From: Oerskovia jenensis
GTDB lineage: Bacteria > Actinomycetota > Actinomycetes > Actinomycetales > Cellulomonadaceae
Reading direction: 5' to 3'
Assembly: GCF_016907235.1 (NCBI RefSeq)
Contig: NZ_JAFBBO010000001.1
Location: forward strand, 310,001-374,000
DNA length: 64,000 nt
Position numbers and translations under genes: made by a program. Shown here one piece after another: positions 8,691-16,245 of this stretch. The notes under the pieces were generated by a model. It saw only the letters and a list, made by a program, of their open reading frames with translations, did no database searches and was not told the DNA's origin. Every line of letters starts with the position of its first letter. Within the stretch, counting starts at the first letter, position 1.

Positions 8691-8721
8691 CACCGCTCGG
8701 CGGCACTCGGAGCCACTCGGG

Positions 8722-8737
8722 TCGAACGTCTGTTCGA
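8722..8737. promoter_or_regulatory. LexA/SOS-box-like palindrome 1
   Basis: TCGAACGTCTGTTCGA is a perfect palindrome matching the mycobacterial/actinobacterial SOS box TCGAAC-N4-GTTCGA. It is the first of three in a gap between convergent genes. Confidence 0.75.
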
Positions 8738-8765
8738 GTCTGATTGCTCGGCCCGCCCCACTTAC

Positions 8766-8781
8766 TCGAACACCCGTTCGA
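8766..8781. promoter_or_regulatory. LexA/SOS-box-like palindrome 2
   Basis: TCGAACACCCGTTCGA has the same half-sites as box 1 but a different spacer. Its start is 44 bases after the start of box 1. Confidence 0.75.
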
Positions 8782-8810
8782 TGCGGTGCGAACCGATGCT
8801 CGGAATCGCG

Positions 8811-8826
8811 TCGAACAGGTGTTCGA
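8811..8826. promoter_or_regulatory. LexA/SOS-box-like palindrome 3
   Basis: TCGAACAGGTGTTCGA, again with perfect half-sites, starts 45 bases after box 2. Conserved half-sites with variable spacers at even spacing argue for a protein-binding array and against a simple repeat. Confidence 0.75.
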
Positions 8827-8878
8827 TCGCTTGCCCGCCCGTGGGGAGAGGGCACTCCTCCCCCGCACCGTCCTCGCG

Positions 8879-10756
8879 TCAGGCCGTGGGGCCGTGCGTC
8901 ACCCGGACCACGGGCAGGCGCAGCGCTGCGGGGGCGTGCGCCGGGACGAGCGGCGCGCGCGGGACGACCGGGTCCACCCGCCGGTAGTCGCTCCCGAGCG
9001 GCGGCCGGGGGTCCCGGTCACCATGGTTGGGCCACAGCGCCACCGCGCGCTCGGCCTGCGCCGTGATGGTCAGCGACGGGTTGACGCCCAGGTTCGCGCT
9101 CACGGCCGCACCGTCCAGGACGTGCAGCCCCGGGTGCCCGAACACCCGCTGGTAGGCGTCGACGACCCCCGTGGACGGCGAGGAGCCGATCGCGCACCCG
9201 CCCAGGAAGTGCGCGGTGAGCGGCATGCCGAAGGGTTCCCCGAGGCTCCCGCCGGGTGTGCCACCCATGACCCGGGCCAGCCGCCGGGCGGCCTCGTGCG
9301 CGGCGGGGATCCACCCCGGGTTCGGGGCGCCGTGGCCCTGCCGCGAGGTCATGCGGCGCCGGCCCGTCCAGGTGCGCCTCGTGTACGTCGTCAACGAGTT
9401 GTCGTGGCTCTGCATGACCAGGGCGATCACGGTGCGCTCGGACCAGCCCCGCAGGTCGAGCATGGCCGGCAGGCGGCGGCGCTGGGTCCACAGCTCACGC
9501 AACCACCCGCGGGGCGAGGGCGACGGGACGGGGTGAGCGCCGCCGTCGGGCCGCTCGCTGCCGGGCCCGGACAGGCCGCGAGCGCCGCGGGGCGTGACGA
9601 GGACGGTCTGCAGGAGCGCCATGGCGTTCGATCCGCGGCCGTAGCGCACGGGTTCGACGTGCGTGTGGGCGTCGGGGTGGAAGGACGAGGTGATGGCGAC
9701 GCCGCGCGTGTAGTCGGGCACGGGGGCGTCTGCGGGTCGTGGCCGGTCGGCGGTCGCACCCAGGAGCGCCTCGGAGTTGGTGCGGGTGAGCATGCCGAGG
9801 CGCGGTGACAGCCCGGGGAGGGTGCCGGCGTCGAACTGGGCGTGCAGGAGGGCCTGGGTGCCGTGGGCGCCCGCGGCGAGGACGACGTGCGTCGCGGTCC
9901 AGCGTGCGTGCCGGGCCAGGGGGCGGTCCGTGCGCCGGGAGGTGACCTCGTAGCCGCCCCCGGGCAGCGGGGCGATGCGGGTGACGGTCGTCAGGGGGTG
10001 GATCGTGGCGCCGCCGCGCTCAGCGAGGTGGAGGTAGTTCTTGACGAGGGTGTTCTTGGCGCCGTGGCGGCACCCGGTCATGCACTGGCCGCACTCGAGG
10101 CAGCCGCGGCGCTCGGGGCCGGCGCCGCCGAAGAACGGGTCGGGCACGCGGACGCCCGGTTCCCCGAACAGCACGCCCACGGGGGCGGGCGTGAAGGTGT
10201 CCGCGACCCCCATCTCGCGGGCGACGCGGGACATGGCGTCGTCGGCGGGGGTGCGGCCCGCGTACGTGACGACGCCCAGCATGCGACGCGCCTGGTCGTA
10301 GTAGGGGGCGAGCTCGGTCTTCCAGTCGGCCAGGTGACCCCACGCGGGGTCGGTGTAGAACGCGTCGAGGGGCTCGTACAGGGTGTTGGCGTACACGAGC
10401 GAGCCGCCGCCCACCCCGGCGCCCGCGAGGACCAGGACGTCGCGCAGGCGGTGGACGCGCTGGATCCCGAGGCAGCCGAGCCGCGGGGCCCACAGGAAGT
10501 CGCGCAGGTGCCACGACGTCGCGGCGAAGTCCTCGTCGGCGAAGCGCCGGCCCGCCTCCAGGACCGCGACCCGGTAGCCCTTCTCGGTCAGGCGCAAGGC
10601 CGCGACCGACCCGCCGAAGCCCGAGCCGACGACGAGCACGTCGACGTCGCGGGCCCCGGCGCCCCGGGGGGGCGAGGTCCGGGGCGGCACGCTCCGGGGC
10701 GGCGCCGCCGGCCCGTGGTGGCCGGGGGTGTCACCCGGGCGGTCGTCGTGGGTCAT
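8879..10756 (-). CDS. GMC-family FAD oxidoreductase (cholesterol-oxidase-like)
   Basis: This protein is about 625 residues. An FAD-binding Rossmann motif near residue 45 (VLVVGSGFGGSVAALRL) is followed by the GMC signature LVLAGAGVGGGSLVYANTLY and ends with the typical NLGVNPSLTITAQAERA. A cysteine cluster CLECGQCMTGCRHGAKNTL near residue 230 recalls the ChoD-type putative cholesterol oxidases of mycobacteria. Such proteins oxidise sterols or other alcohols. I prefer ATG 10756 because GAGGTGG precedes it by about eight bases; a GTG at 10768 overlaps that site. There is no signal peptide. The gene converges on the LexA-box gap. Confidence 0.87.
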   Translation of the reverse strand: MTHDDRPGDTPGHHGPAAPPRSVPPRTSPPRGAGARDVDVLVVGSGFGGSVAALRLTEKGYRVAVLEAGRRFADEDFAATSWHLRDFLWAPRLGCLGIQRVHRLRDVLVLAGAGVGGGSLVYANTLYEPLDAFYTDPAWGHLADWKTELAPYYDQARRMLGVVTYAGRTPADDAMSRVAREMGVADTFTPAPVGVLFGEPGVRVPDPFFGGAGPERRGCLECGQCMTGCRHGAKNTLVKNYLHLAERGGATIHPLTTVTRIAPLPGGGYEVTSRRTDRPLARHARWTATHVVLAAGAHGTQALLHAQFDAGTLPGLSPRLGMLTRTNSEALLGATADRPRPADAPVPDYTRGVAITSSFHPDAHTHVEPVRYGRGSNAMALLQTVLVTPRGARGLSGPGSERPDGGAHPVPSPSPRGWLRELWTQRRRLPAMLDLRGWSERTVIALVMQSHDNSLTTYTRRTWTGRRRMTSRQGHGAPNPGWIPAAHEAARRLARVMGGTPGGSLGEPFGMPLTAHFLGGCAIGSSPSTGVVDAYQRVFGHPGLHVLDGAAVSANLGVNPSLTITAQAERAVALWPNHGDRDPRPPLGSDYRRVDPVVPRAPLVPAHAPAALRLPVVRVTHGPTA

Positions 10757-11007
10757 GGTCGTGGCCACCTCGATCCGTCACCCGGGCGCACCGTCGCGCC
10801 CGGCAGAGGCCCATCCTGCCACCGGGGAGGACGCCACCGCCGGGGCGCGGGGGGACCTGTTCTGCGCCTCACCCTGCGAGTCCGCGAGCGCCGACCTAGC
10901 GTGGGGAGCATCCCGAAGAAGACCGCTTCGCTCGCACGTGGGCCGCGACCGCGGCCTCCCCGTCGCCCTGGCGGCGCCTGCGTGGAGCGACCCAGAAGGA
11001 GGACCGC

Positions 11008-11871
11008 ATGTCGGACCAGACCCCAGCCTTCCCCGCCCAGCAGCAGGAGCCTCCGGGCCTGACGAACCCCATGGACCCGCTCCCCGACCACGGCGAGTCG
11101 TCCTACCGGGGGTCGGGCAGGCTCGAGGGCCTGCGGGCCCTGGTCACGGGGGGCGACTCGGGGATCGGGCGCGCGGTGGCGATCGCGTTCGCCCGGGAGG
11201 GGGCCGACGTCGCGATCGGCTACCTGCCCGAGGAGCAGGAGGACGCCGAGGAGACCGCGCGCTGGGTGCGTGAGGCGGGCCGCACGGCCGTCCTGCTGCC
11301 CGGGGACCTGCGCGAGGAGCCGGCGTGCCGCGCGCTCGTCACCGACGCCGTCGCGCAGCTCGGCGGGCTGGACGTCCTGGTGAACAACGCCGGCTTCCAG
11401 ATGGCCCGGCGGTCCTCGATCGCCGACGTCACGACCGAGGACCTGGACCGGGTGCTCAAGACCAACCTGTACGCCCTGTTCTGGGTCACCCAGGCGGCGC
11501 TCGGGCACCTGGGCGAGGGGGGTTCGATCATCAACGTCTCCTCGATCCAGGCGTACCAGCCGTCCACGTCGCTCCTGGACTACGCGTCGACCAAGGCCGC
11601 GATCAACAACTTCACGGTCAACCTGGCCGCGGAGGTCGGCGAGCGGGGCATCCGGGTCAACGCCGTGGCGCCGGGGCCGATCTGGACGCCGTTGCAGCCC
11701 GCGACGCAGCCGCCCGAGAAGATCGAGCAGTTCGGCGCCGACACCCCGCTGGGCCGTGCCGGGCAGCCGGCCGAGGTCGCGCCGGCGTTCGTCTTCCTCG
11801 CCTCCCCCGCCGACGCGAGCTACGTGTCGGGGACCGTGCTCGGTGTCACGGGCGGCAAGCCGGTCTTCTGA
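11008..11871 (+). CDS. SDR-family oxidoreductase (YghA/YhdG-type)
   Basis: This 287-residue protein begins with a 40-residue tail (QEPPGLTNPMDPLPDHGESS) typical of the stress-associated SDR group that includes YghA and YhxC. It then has the NAD(P) motif LVTGGDSGIGRAVAIAFARE, NNAG, the catalytic Ser in INVSSIQ, and YASTK. This is a full catalytic set for reduction of aldehydes, ketones or sugars; the substrate is unknown. A strong AGAAGGAGG (10995-11002) precedes the ATG. A 15-bp terminator follows its stop, so it appears to be transcribed alone. Confidence 0.93.
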   Translation: MSDQTPAFPAQQQEPPGLTNPMDPLPDHGESSYRGSGRLEGLRALVTGGDSGIGRAVAIAFAREGADVAIGYLPEEQEDAEETARWVREAGRTAVLLPGDLREEPACRALVTDAVAQLGGLDVLVNNAGFQMARRSSIADVTTEDLDRVLKTNLYALFWVTQAALGHLGEGGSIINVSSIQAYQPSTSLLDYASTKAAINNFTVNLAAEVGERGIRVNAVAPGPIWTPLQPATQPPEKIEQFGADTPLGRAGQPAEVAPAFVFLASPADASYVSGTVLGVTGGKPVF

Positions 11872-11875
11872 GGCC

Positions 11876-11917
11876 GGCGCGCCCCGGGGGCGGTCCGACC
11901 GACCCCCGGGGCGCGCC
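11876..11917 (+). terminator. Terminator of the SDR gene
   Basis: A 15-bp perfect inverted repeat (11876-11890 with 11903-11917) with a 12-base loop begins five bases after the stop codon. Confidence 0.85.
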
Positions 11918-12072
11918 GTGCGTGGCCCTCCGGCCCCCGGGCCGTGCTCCGGGAGGCTGGGTGTCTCCCGCGTGCACCCCCGGACCGCGTAGCGTTGCCC
12001 CCGAGAGGTGGAGGCTCGGCGCGATCGTGCGTCGGCGACCGGCCACCCCCGAGCGCGAACGGGAAACGCACG

Positions 12073-12840
12073 ATGACTCAGGAGCTGCAGCAGTCGACGC
12101 AGGACAGCGCCCTCACGACCCCTACGAGCGCCGAGTACGGCACGGGGGCGACCCCGGCCACGACCATCGAGTCTTCGGTCGCGGCCGCCGCCCGGGCGCT
12201 CGCCGAGGAGCCCAGCCTCCAGGAGACCCTCGACCGGACCGTGGAGCTCGCGGTCGCGATGGTCGACGGGTGCGACGCCGCGGGCATCTCGCTCGTCACG
12301 CGCAAGGGAACCATCGAGACCCCGGCGGCCTCGCACGAGCTCGCCCGGCGCGGTGACGAGCTCCAGTACGAGCTCAACGAGGGTCCGTGCCTGGACGCCA
12401 TCCGTGAGACCGACCTCGTGCGCACCAACGACCTGGGGGCGGAGCCCCGTTGGCAGCGGTGGGCAGACCGCGTCCACGACGAGCTCGGGGTGCGCTCGAT
12501 GCTGTGCGTCCAGCTGTTCACGAGCGAGACGTCGCACGGCGCCCTGAACCTGTACTCGCGCTCCGAGGGCGCCTTTCCCGCGACGACGCTCTCGATCGTC
12601 TCGACGTTCGCCGCGGTGGCCGCCGCGGCCCTGACGGCCGCGCGCACCGAGGAGCAGCTCACGAGCGCCGTGCAGACCCGCACCGTGATCGGCCAGGCCC
12701 AGGGCATCCTCATGGAGCGCTACCAGCTCTCGGCGCAGCGCGCGTTCTCGGTCCTGAGCAGGGTCTCGCAGGACTCGAACGTCAAGCTCTACGACCTGGC
12801 CCGCCAGATCGTCGAGACGCGCGAGTTCCCTGTGAAGTAG
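12073..12840 (+). CDS. GAF-ANTAR transcription antitermination regulator
   Basis: This 255-residue protein has an N-terminal GAF domain (about residues 45-180, with LNEGPCLDAI and GVRSMLCVQL) and a C-terminal ANTAR domain (about 198-250, with TVIGQAQGILMERYQLSAQRAFSVLSRVSQ). ANTAR domains bind dual-hairpin RNA and prevent premature termination. The GAF domain would sense a ligand or redox state. The targets are not evident here. It is convergent with a second ANTAR gene across a shared terminator. ATG 12073 is the only start that gives a sensible N-terminus; upstream codons read as non-coding. Confidence 0.92.
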   Translation: MTQELQQSTQDSALTTPTSAEYGTGATPATTIESSVAAAARALAEEPSLQETLDRTVELAVAMVDGCDAAGISLVTRKGTIETPAASHELARRGDELQYELNEGPCLDAIRETDLVRTNDLGAEPRWQRWADRVHDELGVRSMLCVQLFTSETSHGALNLYSRSEGAFPATTLSIVSTFAAVAAAALTAARTEEQLTSAVQTRTVIGQAQGILMERYQLSAQRAFSVLSRVSQDSNVKLYDLARQIVETREFPVK

Positions 12841-12842
12841 GC

Positions 12843-12883
12843 GGGTGTCCGGTGCGCGGCCCGAGGGCGCTCACCGGACACCC
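12843..12883. terminator. Bidirectional terminator between two ANTAR genes
   Basis: A perfect 12-bp inverted repeat (12843-12854 with 12872-12883) lies between the convergent GAF-ANTAR and PAS-ANTAR genes and can serve both. Confidence 0.8.
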
Positions 12884-12891
12884 GGTCGGGC

Positions 12892-13620
12892 TCAGCCCGC
12901 GACCACGCCCTTGCGCCGGAAGAGCTGCGCTCCTCCCGGACGGCTCACGCTGCCCGGCTCGAGGGCCGCCAGGCAGGCGTCGACGCGCTCCTTGGCCCGG
13001 TCCCCCAGGCCACCGGTGGCCGCGATCGCGTCGATCAGCTCGCGCGCCACGTCGGGCAGTCGCCGGCTGCTCTCGCTCGCGTGCACGACGAGCAGGTCCA
13101 GCGCGCCGTCGGGGTCGACCCCGTGCGAGGCCATGATGACGCCCTTGGCCTGGTCGACCACGGCACGGTCCTGGAGCCCGACCGCGACCTGACGGGTCAC
13201 CTCCCGACGCAGCGCGTCCTCGTACGCGGCCGACGTGTCGATCACCATGCCGATCACCTCGACCACGGCCCCCGAGGCGTCGCGGCGTCCCTGGCCCGTG
13301 ACCGTGACGGTCTTGGTCCGTCCGCGCGCGTCGACGATGCGGTGGCTGGTGCTGAAGGGACGCCCGGTCGTGCGCAGCAGCGCGAGGTCGCGCAGGACCG
13401 CGTCGCGGTCGTCGGGATGCTTGTGCTGAGCGAGGAGCGCCGCGCTCGGGGTCACGGTGTCGGGGGTCAGGGCGTGCAGCAGGTAGACCTCGTCGGACCA
13501 CCACCACTCGCCCGTGCGCAGGTCGACGCGGTACTGGCCGGTGGGATGGGCCCGCCCGATGCTCAACGCCTCGGCGAGCGGGTCGCGCCGACGGCGGCGG
13601 GGGGTCTGGTCGGTAGGCAT
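12892..13620 (-). CDS. PAS-ANTAR transcription antitermination regulator
   Basis: This 242-residue protein has a PAS_3-like domain (about residues 25-130, with TGQYRVDLRTGEWWWSDEVY and HPDDRDAVL) followed by an ANTAR domain (about 135-200, with LQDRAVVDQAKGVIMASHGVDPDGALDLLVVHA) and a Gly/Arg tail. It should couple a small-molecule, light or redox signal to RNA antitermination. Its neighbour on the other strand is a GAF-ANTAR protein, so two sensors with the same output type are paired tail to tail. A -10-like TAGGCT lies about 60 bases upstream on the minus strand. Confidence 0.9.
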   Translation of the reverse strand: MPTDQTPRRRRRDPLAEALSIGRAHPTGQYRVDLRTGEWWWSDEVYLLHALTPDTVTPSAALLAQHKHPDDRDAVLRDLALLRTTGRPFSTSHRIVDARGRTKTVTVTGQGRRDASGAVVEVIGMVIDTSAAYEDALRREVTRQVAVGLQDRAVVDQAKGVIMASHGVDPDGALDLLVVHASESSRRLPDVARELIDAIAATGGLGDRAKERVDACLAALEPGSVSRPGGAQLFRRKGVVAG

Positions 13621-13721
13621 GGTGGCTCGCTCTCAGCACGTACGTGTCGAGGGGCCGCTTCCTGACTCCTGGAAGCCCTAGCCTAGACCGCCGGTCGCGC
13701 AGGTCCAACCCTGCTCTGGCC

Positions 13722-14087
13722 TCACGCCCCGTGCGCGTGGTGCGGCGGGCGCGGGTAGAGGGTGTGCTCGGTGTGGTGCAGCACGTTCGTGACGAGCGCC
13801 TCGACGTGCTCGGTCGCGGGGGCGTAGTAGACGCTCGTGCCCTCGCGCCGTGACGTCACGAGGTGCCCGGCGCGCAGCTTCGCGAGGTGCTGCGAGATCG
13901 CGGGGACGGGCCGGTCGAGGGCGTCGGCGATGGCGGTCACCGACATCTCGGTGCCCGTCAGGAGCTGGAGCACCGCCAGGCGCGTGCGGTCGGCGAGCAG
14001 GCGCAGCACCTCGACCGCCCGCTCGAGGTCGACCTCGGGTGGCGCGACGGGGCGCGAGTCACGATCTGTGGTGGCCATCCCCCTCAT
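13722..14087 (-). CDS. ArsR-family winged-helix repressor
   Basis: This 121-residue ArsR/SmtB-type protein contains LRLLADRTRLAVLQLL, the recognition helix region VPAISQHLAKLRAGHLVTSRREGTSVYY, and a His-rich C-terminus (HHTEH..PHHAHGA) that may bind a transition metal such as Zn, Ni or Co. No CVCDL arsenic site is present. ATG 14087 overlaps the stop of the MFS gene (ATGA), so the pair is coupled. A second in-frame ATG lies at 14078. The likely operator lies upstream of the MFS gene at 15427-15450. Confidence 0.9.
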   Translation of the reverse strand: MRGMATTDRDSRPVAPPEVDLERAVEVLRLLADRTRLAVLQLLTGTEMSVTAIADALDRPVPAISQHLAKLRAGHLVTSRREGTSVYYAPATEHVEALVTNVLHHTEHTLYPRPPHHAHGA

Positions 14088-15406
14088 GCTCCCACTCCCG
14101 CGGTCGTCCGTGGGGGACGTGCACCCCCTGCTGCGCCGTCGGACGAGACCGGGAGCGCGCCGGGTGCCCCTCCCGTGCCGCGCCACAGCACGTGCGCGAC
14201 GAACGTCGCCGCTGCGGCGACCAGGGCGAGCACCGTCGCGGCCTGCGCCACGCCCAGCACACCGACCCACCCGGCGAGGAGGTAGGTCACGAGCCAGCAC
14301 GCGTGGGACGACGAGAACTGCGCCGCGAACGCGTCGTGCAGGTCGCGGCGGTCCACCGAGCGCCGCACGACGCGCCCGACGGGCGTCTCGACCGCGGACC
14401 ACCCCGCCCCGATCGCGACCCAGGCCACGCACACCACGGCCGGCACGGCGCCCGGGGGCGCGGCGAGCACGAGGGGGACGACGGCGCAGCCCGCCGTGAG
14501 CAGGACCGCTCCCCCGAGCATCACACGACGCTCGGACCGGGAGCGCAGGACCCGGGGCAGGACGAGCGCGGCGACCACGGACCCGCCGCCGCACACGGCC
14601 AGGAGGAGGGCGACGCCGTCGGGACCGAGGCCCAGGACGGTGCGCGCGATCACGACCGTCTGCACCAGGACGAACGCCCCGGCAGCGGCCACCGCGAGGT
14701 TCAGCGCGAGCACGGGCCGCAGCGCGGGCGTGCGGACGACGAGGGTCGCCCCGCGCCGCAGGCGGACCCCGAATCGCTCACGGTCGCCCGCGCCCGGGGT
14801 CGCGGCACCCCCCGGCGTCGCGTCGAGGGCTCCCAGGCCCCGCGGGAGCGCGACCGAGGCGACGAGCAGGGCCGAGGCCCCGAACCCCGCCGCCGTCCCC
14901 CCGAAGAGCTGAGCCGGGGTCAGGACGAGCAGGAGCAGGGCCGCGAGCGCCGGGGACACGACGGCCTCGAGGTCGTAGGCGAGCCGCGACAGGGACAGGG
15001 CGGCGGTGTAGTCGCGCTCGTCGGGCAGGACGTCGGGGACGACGGACTGGAACGTGGGGGTGAACGTCGCGGACGCGCCCTGGAGGAGCAGGACGAGCAC
15101 GAGGACCTGCCACACCTCCCCCACGAACGGCAGGGCGAGCGCGGCGGCCAGGCGGACCAGGTCCGCGCCGACCAGGACCCGACGCCGTGGCAGGCGGGCG
15201 ACGAGGGCGGCCGCGAGGGGCGCGAGCACGACGTAGGCGACCATCTTGACCGTGAGCACGGTCCCGAGCACGGCCCCTGCGCGCGGCCCGGCGAGGTCGT
15301 GGGCCAGCAGTCCGAGCGCGACGGTCGCGACCCCGGTGCCCGCGAGGGCGACGACCTGCGCGGCGAACAGGCGCCGGTAGGCGGGGTGGGCGAGGGCCGA
15401 GAGCAT
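14084..15406 (-). CDS. MFS efflux transporter
   Basis: This 440-residue protein has about 12 hydrophobic segments and MFS features such as LVARLPRRRVLVGADLVRL after TM2 and a long central loop around residues 200-225. It belongs to the MFS_1/enterobactin-exporter-like group of drug or metal exporters. It is the first gene of a two-gene unit with arsR, so the exported compound is probably the repressor's inducer, likely a metal ion given the His-rich repressor tail. ATG 15406 starts at LSALAHPAYRRLF, the usual N-terminus; an upstream start would overlap the operator. Confidence 0.9.
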   Translation of the reverse strand: MLSALAHPAYRRLFAAQVVALAGTGVATVALGLLAHDLAGPRAGAVLGTVLTVKMVAYVVLAPLAAALVARLPRRRVLVGADLVRLAAALALPFVGEVWQVLVLVLLLQGASATFTPTFQSVVPDVLPDERDYTAALSLSRLAYDLEAVVSPALAALLLLVLTPAQLFGGTAAGFGASALLVASVALPRGLGALDATPGGAATPGAGDRERFGVRLRRGATLVVRTPALRPVLALNLAVAAAGAFVLVQTVVIARTVLGLGPDGVALLLAVCGGGSVVAALVLPRVLRSRSERRVMLGGAVLLTAGCAVVPLVLAAPPGAVPAVVCVAWVAIGAGWSAVETPVGRVVRRSVDRRDLHDAFAAQFSSSHACWLVTYLLAGWVGVLGVAQAATVLALVAAAATFVAHVLWRGTGGAPGALPVSSDGAAGGARPPRTTAGVGA

Positions 15407-15426
15407 GACACCATGGTGGCGCGTAC

Positions 15427-15450
15427 TTGCGTAATGATGCAACTATGCAA
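15427..15450. promoter_or_regulatory. Probable ArsR operator
   Basis: The interrupted palindrome TTGCGTAATGATGCAA (15427-15442) is followed by a second half-site ATGCAA. It lies 20 bases upstream of the MFS start, where a repressor of the MFS-arsR operon would bind. Confidence 0.6.
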
Positions 15451-15499
15451 CCCGTCGCGGTGGCCTCCGGCGTGGCGTCCGGCGTGGGATCCTGGTGGA

Positions 15500-15700
15500 G
15501 TGTCCGACCTGACGTCCCGCCGCATCCCGCCCGGCCCCGTCCTCCAGGCGCTGCGCACCCACCGCTACCTGCCGGACTGGGCCCTGGACGTGCCCCAGCT
15601 CGCGCTCGAGCACGCCCTGCGCCTCGCCGACGGCGACCCGCACCGGCTCGTCCTCGAGGACGACGGCACCATCCGGGTCGAGAACAGCCCGCGGCCCTGA
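15500..15700 (+). CDS. Small hypothetical protein
   Basis: This is a 66-residue reading frame with a GTG start and a plausible soluble composition, including ALRTHRYLPDWALDVPQLAL and LVLEDDGTIRV. I do not recognise the family. It lies between the divergent MFS operator and the HNH gene, with GGGATCC-like purines upstream but no strong Shine-Dalgarno. The codon pattern and the absence of a better frame on either strand support it, but its small size keeps the call uncertain. Confidence 0.5.
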   Translation: MSDLTSRRIPPGPVLQALRTHRYLPDWALDVPQLALEHALRLADGDPHRLVLEDDGTIRVENSPRP

Positions 15701-15714
15701 GGCTCGGCGGACCC

Positions 15715-16176
15715 TCAGCGCTTCCCGTACGGGTACACGTCGGCGAGCACGGGCTCGAACGGCCTCGATCGCAACGACATGCCGGCCTCCTGGGGCGTGC
15801 GACCGGCCTTGGCGCTGTTGCACGGCTCGCAGGCCGCCACCGCGTTGAGCCAGGTCGTGGTCCCGCCCTGGCACCTGGGCACCACGTGATCCATGGTCGT
15901 GGCCGGAGCCCCGCAGTACCCGCACCGGTTCTTGTCGCGACGCAGCAGCGCGGCACGCGAGTACGGGACCCGGCCCGTCCGGTCGTAGACCCAGCGGGAG
16001 TGGACGTAACGGACGAGCTCGACCGAGACAGGGCGCTGGTAGGGGCCGAAGCTCTCGCCCTCGACGGCCTCCCGCACGGCCGCCACCCGGCGGTGCAGCA
16101 TGCGGATCGCGTGGCCGAGCGAGACCCGGCCCAGCACCTGCCCGCCACCCAGGTTGTAGATGAGGACCTCGCTCAT
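15715..16176 (-). CDS. HNH endonuclease family protein
   Basis: This 153-residue protein has the HNH fold with two zinc-binding CxxC pairs. The order is RDKNRCGYCG, ATTMDHVVPRCQGG (catalytic His), WLNAVAACEPCNSAKAGRTP. The N-terminal 75 residues (GGGQVLGRVSLGHAIRML) match the common actinobacterial HNH proteins of unknown cellular role. GGGAG lies seven bases before ATG 16176, which makes the longer upstream frame unnecessary. An apparently structured, non-coding, tRNA-like region (16246-16545) lies directly upstream in the same orientation and may be co-transcribed. Confidence 0.9.
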   Translation of the reverse strand: MSEVLIYNLGGGQVLGRVSLGHAIRMLHRRVAAVREAVEGESFGPYQRPVSVELVRYVHSRWVYDRTGRVPYSRAALLRRDKNRCGYCGAPATTMDHVVPRCQGGTTTWLNAVAACEPCNSAKAGRTPQEAGMSLRSRPFEPVLADVYPYGKR

Positions 16177-16245
16177 CGACCGACTCCCTGTCTGCGACCC
16201 GCGGAGCCGAGATCCTCGGCACCACGGGCCACCCACGTCGTCTGC

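Noticed and set aside
8722-8826. Reading the three palindromes as terminators of the convergent genes
   Set aside because: Each arm is only 6 bp with a 4-base loop, and the arms are identical to the SOS consensus; the other terminators in the window have 9-17 bp GC stems.
13850-15700. Long plus-strand frames with Arg/Gly/His-rich translations opposite arsR-MFS
   Set aside because: They are antisense shadows caused by high GC third positions; only the last 66 residues from 15500 look plausible.
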